Below, piece by piece: positions 41,679 through 48,694 of a stretch of 64,000 bases of DNA; the stretch's first letter is position 1, and each line of letters opens with the position of its first letter. Both the position numbers and the translations under genes were made by a program. The notes beneath the pieces are model-generated. The model saw only the letters and a list, made by a program, of their open reading frames with translations. It had not been told where the DNA came from and searched no databases. The stretch covers positions 39,477 through 103,476 of the forward strand of contig CAJULD010000005.1 of NCBI GenBank assembly GCA_910587505.1, in the 5' to 3' direction. This DNA is from an uncultured Oscillospiraceae bacterium (GTDB taxonomy: Bacteria; Bacillota; Clostridia; Oscillospirales; Oscillospiraceae).

Positions 41679-41707
41679 ATCTTACCCTCATATTGTTTTT
41701 TTGTCAA
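41679..41707 (-). promoter_or_regulatory. sigma-A promoter of the asnB T-box transcript
   Basis: Consensus TTGACA (41702-41707 on minus), 17-bp spacer, TAAGAT (41679-41684). 41708-41930 shows no gene or clear structure. Confidence 0.8.
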
Positions 41708-41932
41708 GCTGAAATTTTTTGGGCGGCGGCTAAAAGTTTCTCCGGATTTTTGTTGATTTTTTCACAAACCTCCGTTTGTCTGCAAACCGGAGACAAATGC
41801 CCAGACGTTTGCCGGTCCCCGGCGGGAGGGCCGCCGCAGCGACAAAATCCCGGCGTTCCGGACGTCAAATCTTGTAGAATGCTCCGATTTTGTCCGGCCC
41901 TCCCATTTTTTCCGTCAGGAGGTCAAACCGGC

Positions 41933-41961
41933 TTGTCCTGAAGACGGTTTTGTAGTATACT
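41933..41961 (+). promoter_or_regulatory. promoter of the SLH-tailed deacetylase
   Basis: TTGTCC (41933-41938), 17-bp spacer, TATACT (41956-41961), 58 bp before the start codon. Confidence 0.65.
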
Positions 41962-42019
41962 GATAAAAAACCGGGCGGCATGCCGTCCGGTCCGGGAGAA
42001 ACGAACAGGGGGGAGCGCC

Positions 42020-43339
42020 ATGCCGTTTGTCATAAAGAGGCCGTCCGGGGGGGAGCGGCGGAGGAAGCCGCCGGTCTACCTGTCTCCCGTGCGATGCATC
42101 GGGCGGGTGGCCGCGGAGGAGCGGGTCTGCGCCATGACCTTTGAAGACGGCCCCTGCCGCCTTCCGGCCGAGCCGGACCGCTTCCGGGGAAAGCCCCTGA
42201 CGCTGGTGCTGGCGGAGCTGCTGGAGCGCTATGGCGCGCGGGGGACCTTCCTTGTGGTGGGCGATACCTCCGGCGGCTATCCGGATAAACCGGGCAAGCC
42301 CGGCTCTCCCGCGTGGAACGGGACAGCCTGGGACCATTTCCCGGATTTTGCCCGGGACGGACAGGGCGGCGCCGTCCACTGCCCGGAGCTGATCTCCCGC
42401 CTGCTGGCAGGCGGGCACGAGATTGCCAGCCACAGCTATTCCCACCGCCTTTTTGGACGGCCGCCTCTGCTCCGCAGCGGCCGGAAGTGCCAGCCGGACC
42501 TGGAGGCGGTGGTTGCGGACCTGCGGCGGCTGCACAGGGTGCTGGAGGACGGCTGGGGCTATCCCCTCCGGCTGAGCCGTCCGCCGGAGTACGCGGATCA
42601 TATCAAAAAAGGCTTTACCAGCTATGACGCCTTTGCGCTCATGGGGTACCAGTACCTGTCCGCAGGCTTTGACGGCGGAGGGCGGCTGCCTCTGGCGGAC
42701 TACGCGGCGGAGACGGAGGCCGCCTGGCGGCCCATGGAGGAGCTCCTGCTGGAGGACCCGGAGGCCTTCCGCGGTCAGATCATCGCGCAGAAGGACGGGT
42801 TCAACGCCGCCCGCCGGAGTCCGGTGACCGACGGACTGGAGAAGCAGCTGCGGCTGCTGTCGGATCAGGGGTACCGGGTGGTGACGGTTTCCGAGCTGCT
42901 GGAACGGGCCCCCTTCCGGGATGTGACGGCGGCCAGCGAGGCGGGACGCGCCGCCCGGCGGCTGCTGGGGGTTGGCTGGTGCGTGGCCTTTCAGGATAAC
43001 GCCCTCCGGCCCGGCGCGGTGCTGACAAGGGGGGAGCTGGCCATGATGGCCTTCGGCCGGGAGACGGTCCGGCGGCGGATCGAGCTGATCCGGTCGGGGC
43101 GGGCGCCCTTCCGGGATATGGGCCCCCGTGACCCCTACGCGGCGGCCGCCGCACGGGCGGTGGAAACAGGAGCGCTTTCTGCCGTTAACGGGCGGTTCCG
43201 GCCGGAAGACCCGGTGTCCCCGGTGGAGATGGCGCAGTTCTGCGTCACACGGCTGGGCCGCACGCCGCCTCTGGAGCGCTGGGACAAAATCACCCATGGA
43301 GAATTTTTCTCTCTGGCGGTATCGCTGCTGAAGAGATGA
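42020..43339 (+). CDS. NodB-like polysaccharide deacetylase with C-terminal SLH-like repeats
   Basis: 439 residues. A NodB-type domain at about 35-300: AMTFEDGPC (Glu replaces the first Asp of the usual TFDDG), ARGTFLVVGD, GGHEIASHSYSHRL with the metal-binding His pair, and RLSRPPEYADHIKKGF. Residues about 310-439 resemble two SLH repeats (FQDNALRPGAVLTRGELAMM; GRFRPEDPVSPVEMAQF). No signal peptide is visible at the basic, non-hydrophobic N-terminus, odd for a cell-wall enzyme. Start ATG 42020 has a GGGGGAG site. Likely a peptidoglycan or glycan deacetylase, or a catalytically altered relative. Confidence 0.75.
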   Translation: MPFVIKRPSGGERRRKPPVYLSPVRCIGRVAAEERVCAMTFEDGPCRLPAEPDRFRGKPLTLVLAELLERYGARGTFLVVGDTSGGYPDKPGKPGSPAWNGTAWDHFPDFARDGQGGAVHCPELISRLLAGGHEIASHSYSHRLFGRPPLLRSGRKCQPDLEAVVADLRRLHRVLEDGWGYPLRLSRPPEYADHIKKGFTSYDAFALMGYQYLSAGFDGGGRLPLADYAAETEAAWRPMEELLLEDPEAFRGQIIAQKDGFNAARRSPVTDGLEKQLRLLSDQGYRVVTVSELLERAPFRDVTAASEAGRAARRLLGVGWCVAFQDNALRPGAVLTRGELAMMAFGRETVRRRIELIRSGRAPFRDMGPRDPYAAAAARAVETGALSAVNGRFRPEDPVSPVEMAQFCVTRLGRTPPLERWDKITHGEFFSLAVSLLKR

Positions 43340-43476
43340 GCGTGGGAAAAGCGCCGCTGGGGGCGCTCCTGTTTGCAGTGATTTTGAGAGCCCTCAGACC
43401 GGCTGTCAGCCCGCTCCCCGTGCGGAGGAACGGGGGAGAGTTAAGTCAGAGAATCAAATGAAAGAGAATGAAAGAA

Positions 43477-43502
43477 GGGGACCGGGCGAATGCCCGGTCC
43501 CC
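43477..43502 (-). terminator. terminator of the flagellin gene
   Basis: 11-bp perfect stem 43477-43487 with 43492-43502, loop GAAT, followed on the minus strand by TTCTTTC. 37 bp after the flagellin stop. Confidence 0.75.
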
Positions 43503-43538
43503 TCTGTGCTGTAAATAGATGAGCGTTTGCCGCGGGGA

Positions 43539-46295
43539 TCAGCCCAGCAGCTGGAGAACGCCCTGAGGAATCTGGTTGGCCTGGGCCAGCATGGCCTGGG
43601 CGGACTGCACCAGGATGTTGTTCTTGGTGTAGGCCATCATTTCCTCGGCGATGTCGGTGTCGCGGATGGTGGACTCGGCGTCCTGAATGTTCTCCGTCAT
43701 CACGCTCAGGTTGTTGATGGTGTGATCCAGACGGTTCTGGGTTGCGCCCAGCGTACCGCGGACGTCGGAGACGTAGTTGATCGCGCCGCGAATGGCGTCG
43801 ATGGCCGCAGCCGCGCTGTCCTGATCGGCAATGGAGATGCTGCCGATGCCCATGTCCGCGCAGTGCATGTTGTAGATGGACACGGTCATCTTGTTGAAGT
43901 CCTCCGCAGTGTCGCCAATCTGGAGGGTCAGGCCGCTGGTGCCGCCGTCAAACTTCACGCTGGGGGTGACGATCTTGTTGGTCTCGCTGTCCACCAGGCC
44001 GCGGACGGTGACCTTGCCGTTCTCGTCCACGGTGACGCTGGCGTTCTTCTGGCCGTTGGCGGCCTTTGCCAGAGCGGCGCCGAGGGTGGAGGAGGTCTCC
44101 TTCTCAAAGTTGGACACTTCGAGGGCAATATTGGCCTTGTCCGAGGTCTTGCCGCCCTTGTCGATGAACTCGTAGGTCTGACCGTTAATGGTAACGGTGG
44201 AGCCCGCCTTCATCTTGCTGGGATCCAGGGTGAACTCGACCTGCGTGGTCTTGTCGCCGGAAGCGCTGGCGCTGATAGCCTGAGCGGCAGAGCCAACCTT
44301 GGTGGTGGCCACGGTAACCTTGTTGTTGGAAGCCGTGACCTTATACTCGGCGGCGTTCAAATCACCCTTAATCGCCTCAGCAAGGGCCTTAGCAGCGGAA
44401 TTGACATCGCTGATATCATCCACGATGACGGCCTTGTTGTTGGCGTTGGACACGTCGCCCGCGGCCTTGACCAGCTCGTACTTCTTGCCGTCCACCTCAA
44501 TCGTCGCGCCGTAGGACAAACCTTCACTGAGGGTAATAACAGAGTCGGCGGAGGTCTGCTGGTCGCCGTTCTTCAAATTGGGGGTCACAGCAGTGGCCGC
44601 ACCCGGGGTGATAGTAGCCTTGGTGACCATGCTGGCAGTGTGAGTGCCCTTGCGGGTGCTCTCAAACACAAGGTCGGTAGCAGTTGTAGCGCCGGCATCA
44701 ATCTTGATCTCCGCGTCATCGCCGAAGATGTCCGAACCGGCCACCTTGGAGCCGTCGCTCAGAGTGACCTCGAACTTGTCGCTCTCCAGCAGAGCTTTCA
44801 GGTTCTCCACGGTCGCTTTGTAGGTAGCTCCTACCTTGAAGTCCTTACCGGCCTCAGCCGTGATGGAGAAGGTGCGGCCATCGGCCAGCGTGCCGTCGAT
44901 TGTCATTTTGTCGCCAATGGACAGGTTGGCGGAATCGTTCGCGCCGGTGCTCAGCTTGACGGTGGTTCCAGACGCGGCAGCAGTAGCGGGCATCACGGTC
45001 GTTTCCGCAGAAGCCGGGCCAGCCTTGCCGCTGGTCTTGTTCGTAATGGTCAGCTTGCCAGCAGCGGTGTTGATCGCGCCGTCCTTGGTCTCGAACACCA
45101 GATCAGAAGCGGTGCTTGTCACAGTAAACAGATCCCCAAAGGAAATCTTGGCGTCGTCAAAGATGGTGTCGGGGTTGGCATCCAGCTTGGCGGTGTTCAG
45201 CGCGTCCTTCAGGTTCGCAAGGGTATCCTTTGTCTGAGGACCAACCGTAAAATCCTTGCCCGCCACCAGGGTGGTGGTCAGCGCAGTACCGTCATTCAGC
45301 TCAAAGCCGATCTGGATCTCATCGCCATCGGTGATGTCCATGCCGGTGCCGGTGCCATCGTCGATCAGTTTTGCAACGGTAATCTTACCAACGGCATCCG
45401 TCTGGCCAGCACCGGTTGCAGTGACGGGCGGAGTGACCTTATCCGTTACGGTTACATCCGTTATGGTGCTGGTTACATTATCGCCCGTGCCAGTAGTCTG
45501 GTTGCCTTCGACCTTGGCAGTCAGCTTGACAGAGGTGCCGTCAGCGGTGATGTCAAAGTTCTTCAGAACATTTGCATCTTTCTTCAGGGCCTTGACAATG
45601 CCGTTGACCTGATCCTCGATGGTATCACCCGAAAAGTCGGTACCATAGGTCAGCGTCACCACACCGGCTGTGCCGGCCGCATCAGCCGCACCAGCGCCGG
45701 TCTTACCACCGAACGTGATAGCGATAGTATCGCCGGTACCAAAGGCCGCGTCCAGGTTAATGCTATACTCGCCCTTCGAGCCGCCGCCGTTGGAGCCCTG
45801 AACGACCTCCACGCCCTTGGCCATGTCGATCTGGCTGGTCTCAAGGCCGGTGGTGGTGATGTCCGCGCCGGACAGGGAGCCGTCAAACAGCTTGATGCCG
45901 TTGAAGTTGGCGCTGTCGGCGATACGGTCAATCTCAGTGCGCAGCTGATCCATTTCCTTCTGCAGCTGGGCACGGTCCACTTCGTTGTCATAGGTGCCGT
46001 TGGCGGACTGGGTAGCCAGAGTGACCATGCGGTTGAGCATGTCGTGAACTTCCTGCAGCGCGCCCTCGGCGGTCTTCACGAGGCTGATGCCGTCCTTGGC
46101 GTTCTTCTGCGCAGTCTCCAGACCGGTGATCTGAGCGCGCATTTTTTCGGAAATGGCAAGACCCGCAGCATCATCACCAGCACGGTTGATCTTGTAGCCG
46201 GAGGAGAGCTTCTCCAGATTCTTGGCTACGGCGGACGTGTTGATGTTGTAGTTGCGGTAGGCGTTCATCGCGGCGATATTATGCTGAATACGCAT
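43539..46295 (-). CDS. giant flagellin with expanded hypervariable region
   Basis: 918 residues; filament protein assembled outside the cell by the flagellar export machinery. The conserved D0/D1 N-terminus (MRIQHNIAAMNAYRNY, LSSGYKINRAGDDAAGLAISEKMRAQI, about 1-165) and C-terminus (INYVSDVRGTLGATQNRLDHTINNL ... QDAESTIRDTDIAEEM, about 820-918) flank some 650 residues of beta-rich sequence, against about 270-500 for typical whole flagellins. Modules at about 325-430 and 460-565 are recognisable duplicates. Cys812 lies at the D1 edge. Preceded by a sigma-D promoter and an AAGGAG site. No other flagellar gene is nearby. Confidence 0.93.
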   Translation of the reverse strand: MRIQHNIAAMNAYRNYNINTSAVAKNLEKLSSGYKINRAGDDAAGLAISEKMRAQITGLETAQKNAKDGISLVKTAEGALQEVHDMLNRMVTLATQSANGTYDNEVDRAQLQKEMDQLRTEIDRIADSANFNGIKLFDGSLSGADITTTGLETSQIDMAKGVEVVQGSNGGGSKGEYSINLDAAFGTGDTIAITFGGKTGAGAADAAGTAGVVTLTYGTDFSGDTIEDQVNGIVKALKKDANVLKNFDITADGTSVKLTAKVEGNQTTGTGDNVTSTITDVTVTDKVTPPVTATGAGQTDAVGKITVAKLIDDGTGTGMDITDGDEIQIGFELNDGTALTTTLVAGKDFTVGPQTKDTLANLKDALNTAKLDANPDTIFDDAKISFGDLFTVTSTASDLVFETKDGAINTAAGKLTITNKTSGKAGPASAETTVMPATAAASGTTVKLSTGANDSANLSIGDKMTIDGTLADGRTFSITAEAGKDFKVGATYKATVENLKALLESDKFEVTLSDGSKVAGSDIFGDDAEIKIDAGATTATDLVFESTRKGTHTASMVTKATITPGAATAVTPNLKNGDQQTSADSVITLSEGLSYGATIEVDGKKYELVKAAGDVSNANNKAVIVDDISDVNSAAKALAEAIKGDLNAAEYKVTASNNKVTVATTKVGSAAQAISASASGDKTTQVEFTLDPSKMKAGSTVTINGQTYEFIDKGGKTSDKANIALEVSNFEKETSSTLGAALAKAANGQKNASVTVDENGKVTVRGLVDSETNKIVTPSVKFDGGTSGLTLQIGDTAEDFNKMTVSIYNMHCADMGIGSISIADQDSAAAAIDAIRGAINYVSDVRGTLGATQNRLDHTINNLSVMTENIQDAESTIRDTDIAEEMMAYTKNNILVQSAQAMLAQANQIPQGVLQLLG
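44601..45323 (-). repeat. duplicated beta-rich modules inside flagellin
   Basis: Residues 325-430 (45323-45006) and 460-565 (44918-44601) share the order GD-x-hydrophobic-x-I, AGKDF-(T/K)-VG, a helix (NLKDAL / NLKALL), FGD, and (T/S)DLVFE followed by a strand and T-I-T. Weaker relatives lie near 188-285, 596-680 and 697-790. Confidence 0.6.
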
Positions 46296-46318
46296 TTTTG
46301 AATCTCCTTTTCATATGT

Positions 46319-46340
46319 CCAGACAATTCCTTTCGTCTGG
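46319..46340 (-). promoter_or_regulatory. leader hairpin exposing AGGA upstream of flagellin start
   Basis: CCAGAC/GTCTGG stem with a 10-nt loop GAAAGGAATT on the minus strand, 24 bp before the start codon. GGA displayed in a hairpin loop next to a flagellin ribosome-binding site is the form of a CsrA site. Binding is inferred; no csrA gene is in the window. Confidence 0.4.
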
Positions 46341-46516
46341 TCCGTGGGCTGCGCGAGGCTCCATCCTCACCTGTACCCGGCCGGAGCTGGCAGAACATAG
46401 CCCCGCTGATTGCTATTTCAAAGCGGATCGCGACTCCGCCCCGAAATCAGAAAATGTGTCGCCGGGGGGAGGAAATCCGGCCATCCATGGCGGGCTCCCC
46501 GTGGCGTTCAATAGTG

Positions 46517-46543
46517 ATATCGGCCCCTTTCCGGCAAAATTAA
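46517..46543 (-). promoter_or_regulatory. sigma-D (sigma-28) flagellar promoter
   Basis: On the minus strand TTAA (46540-46543), exactly 15 bp, then GCCGATAT (46517-46524), close to the TAAA-N15-GCCGATAA consensus of motility sigma factor. It yields a 5' leader of about 215 nt. Confidence 0.8.
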
Positions 46544-46620
46544 GGGGAGCTCCCAAAATTTTTCCACAGGCCGGAAAGAGACCGGTTTATCCATGTTGAT
46601 AATTCAGAAAATGTATGCCC

Positions 46621-47262
46621 TCACAAATCCACCCTTTCAAACCGGCCTCCGGCGACGCGCAGGGCCAGCAGCCAGGAGGCGGCGTAGAACAGGATTCCGG
46701 CGAGGAGCACCGGGAGCTGCCGCGCCAGCGCCGCCGGGTCCGTGCCGTCCAGCCAGGCCAGGCCGGGGAAGCGGACCGCCGCCTCCATGGCGAAGATGCC
46801 CAGGGCAGAGGGCAGCAGGGCGATGAGAAAAGCCACCCCCGCCCTGCATGCGGTTTTAAAGAATTCCGTAAAGAAAACCAGGTTAAACACCCCGAAAATC
46901 ATCAGTCCAAAGCCATACCAGGCCACGTTGGCCTCGATGCCCACCGGGTTGCCGTCCGGCAGGTACAGCGTGCGCAGGAAGGCGCAGGGCAGGGAAACGA
47001 GCAGCTGGGCCAGCTGGGCGAAGGCCGCCAGCAGCAGCTTGGCCTTCACCGCGTCCCGCTTCCGCACCGGCAGCAGGGCGGTAAAGTAGATGTCGCGGGT
47101 CTCCCGGGCGTACATAATGGACTGGAAAACGCCCAGCATGGCGAAGAAAAACACCATGCCGTAAGGGTAGGCGGGGATCAGCACCAGCGCGCCCAGACTG
47201 ACAAAAATGTACAGGGACGGGTGGGCCGCCAGGCGCAGCTCCTTCCACAGAAGATCAAACAT
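46621..47262 (-). CDS. ABC-2 type transporter permease
   Basis: 213 residues with six hydrophobic helices (about 17-47, 72-95, 108-130, 137-160 and 178-200 are clearest). The order of an N-terminal helix, a cytoplasmic MYARETRDIYFTALLPVRKRDAVKAK segment and paired helices is typical of the Firmicute ABC-2 transporter family that includes bacitracin/lantibiotic-type and unknown-substrate exporters. Its start overlaps the ATPase gene end by 8 bp, and together with the XRE-AbrB regulator it forms a three-gene operon. Substrate unknown. Confidence 0.85.
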   Translation of the reverse strand: MFDLLWKELRLAAHPSLYIFVSLGALVLIPAYPYGMVFFFAMLGVFQSIMYARETRDIYFTALLPVRKRDAVKAKLLLAAFAQLAQLLVSLPCAFLRTLYLPDGNPVGIEANVAWYGFGLMIFGVFNLVFFTEFFKTACRAGVAFLIALLPSALGIFAMEAAVRFPGLAWLDGTDPAALARQLPVLLAGILFYAASWLLALRVAGGRFERVDL

Positions 47263-48001
47263 GGAACTCCCTCCTCTCCGTGCGCACCATGATTTCCTCC
47301 AGGGTCAGCGGGGCGGGGTCCTCCGGGGTCCGGAGGTGCTGGAAGGAGGCCAGAAGGGCGGATTTTTCCCCGCTGGCGAGAATCCGTCCGTCCCTGATCC
47401 AGGTGATGCCGTCGGCGCATTTCTCCAGGTCGGAGATGATGTGGGTGGAGAACAGGATGCTCCTGGTCCCGTCCTTTACCAGCGAGCGGAACAGGGTCAG
47501 CAGCTCGTCCCGGCTCACCGGGTCCAGACCGCTGGTGGGCTCGTCGAAAAGGAACAGCTCGGCGCGGTGGCTGAGGGCCATGGCGATCCGGGCCTTCACC
47601 CGCATACCCGCGGACAGCTCCCGGATCCGTTTGGCGGGATCGACGCCGAATTCGTCCAGATAGCGGCGGCAGGCCTCCCCGTCCCAGTTCCGGTAAAACC
47701 GCCGGGTGGCGGCGATGACGGCGCTCAGGCGCCTGTCCAGATAGAAGTCGATGCCCCCCGGCACCACCCCTGTCCGCTGCCTGCACTCCAGCTCCCGCTC
47801 CGGACAGGGCAGCCCCAGAATCTCGATCCGTCCTTCGTCGGGGCGGACCAGATTCAGGATGGACTTCAGGGTGGTGGATTTCCCCGCCCCGTTTTTGCCG
47901 ATGAGCCCCATGATCCGGCCCCGCTCCAGGGAAAAGGAGACGCTGTCCAGGGTGAATTTCGGGTATTTCTTCGTCAGATTTTCCACCTGCAGCGCGTTCA
48001 T
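47255..48001 (-). CDS. ABC transporter ATP-binding protein
   Basis: 248 residues. Walker A IGKNGAGKST at 34-43, Q-loop region near 85, a degenerate signature LSAGMRVKARIAMAL, Walker B LFLFDEPTSGLD and the switch His in FSTHIISDL. The C-terminal tail is short. Start is ATG 48001, overlapping the regulator stop as ATGA; the frame is open further back but is antisense to the regulator. Energises the permease at 46621. Such small ATPases often belong to GntR- or XRE-controlled drug or peptide exporters; the substrate is not evident. Confidence 0.92.
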   Translation of the reverse strand: MNALQVENLTKKYPKFTLDSVSFSLERGRIMGLIGKNGAGKSTTLKSILNLVRPDEGRIEILGLPCPERELECRQRTGVVPGGIDFYLDRRLSAVIAATRRFYRNWDGEACRRYLDEFGVDPAKRIRELSAGMRVKARIAMALSHRAELFLFDEPTSGLDPVSRDELLTLFRSLVKDGTRSILFSTHIISDLEKCADGITWIRDGRILASGEKSALLASFQHLRTPEDPAPLTLEEIMVRTERREFHV

Positions 48002-48453
48002 CCCTCTTCCTCCTCCCGTTTCTCCTGAACCTGACCGGCCAGCTCCAGCAGGCCGGTCAGAAGCTGAGCCGGAACCAGGGCAATGCCCGTGGTGCCCGGG
48101 TTGGTGTCCCCCAGCACCACCAGCGTGTCCCCCCGCTTCAAGTGGAACAGCTCCCGGGCCCGCCTGGGAATCACGATCTGTCCCCGCTCCCCCAGCTGCG
48201 CCACGCCGAAGACGTGCTTGCCCCTGGGCGGCGGCGGGAGGCCGCCGGGCTTCTGCTCGAAATGGAGCAGGTCGTCCAGGGATACGCCGTAGAGCTCCGC
48301 CAGCGCGTCGCAGTGGAGCACGTCCGGGGTGGTCTCTCCGGCCTCCCACTTCGCCAGCGCCTGGCGGGTGACGCCAACGGCCCCGGCGGCCTTCTCCTGA
48401 CTGAGGCCCGTGGCCCGCCGGAGGGCAGAGAGGTTGTTTGCCAGATTGCTCAT
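47998..48453 (-). CDS. XRE HTH - AbrB/SpoVT fusion regulator
   Basis: 151 residues: an XRE domain at 1-65 (LRRATGLSQEKAAGAVGVTRQALAKWEAGETTPDV, LAELYGVSLDDLL), a Pro-rich linker (PGGLPPPPRGK), then an AbrB-type swapped-hairpin domain at about 80-120 (VAQLGERGQIVIPRRARELFHLKRGDTLVVLGD). Two DNA-binding folds in one chain are found in some clostridial exporter operons. It overlaps the ATPase gene by 4 bp, so it most likely controls this ABC exporter. A dispersed repeat lies just upstream of its promoter region. Confidence 0.88.
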   Translation of the reverse strand: MSNLANNLSALRRATGLSQEKAAGAVGVTRQALAKWEAGETTPDVLHCDALAELYGVSLDDLLHFEQKPGGLPPPPRGKHVFGVAQLGERGQIVIPRRARELFHLKRGDTLVVLGDTNPGTTGIALVPAQLLTGLLELAGQVQEKREEEEG

Positions 48454-48475
48454 ACCGTTCGCTCCTTTCCGGGAA

Positions 48476-48544
48476 CCTGTATTCAGGGCCGCTGGACGCG
48501 GTCCGGACGGCTTTTTGTCCCCCGGTTATGAATACGGGTTCTGA
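48476..48544. repeat. dispersed inverted-repeat element, copy 3
   Basis: Terminal repeats CCTGTATTCA (48476-48485) and TGAATACGGG (48529-48538) are complementary at 9 of 10 positions. The right end continues TTCTGAT, as in the copy ending at 37345. Confidence 0.55.
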
Positions 48545-48633
48545 TTTTTCATACCCCATTATACCAGTATTTCCGCCGGTTTCAACCAACCGGAGGCGGC
48601 ATTTTCCGTTCGTTTTGGTTGCGGAGGGGGCGG

Positions 48634-48662
48634 TTTACACCGGAGCGCGTTTGTGCTATAAT
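48634..48662 (+). promoter_or_regulatory. sigma-A promoter of the transglutaminase lipoprotein
   Basis: TTTACA (48634-48639), 17-bp spacer, consensus TATAAT (48657-48662); AAAGGAG precedes the start codon. Confidence 0.85.
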
Positions 48663-48694
48663 GGAACAAAATATGACAAAAGGAGCTGATTTTC

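Noticed and set aside
43527..46301. 924-codon open frame on the plus strand opposite flagellin
   Set aside because: Antisense shadow. The minus-strand frame has the full flagellin termini, a sigma-D promoter and a ribosome-binding site.
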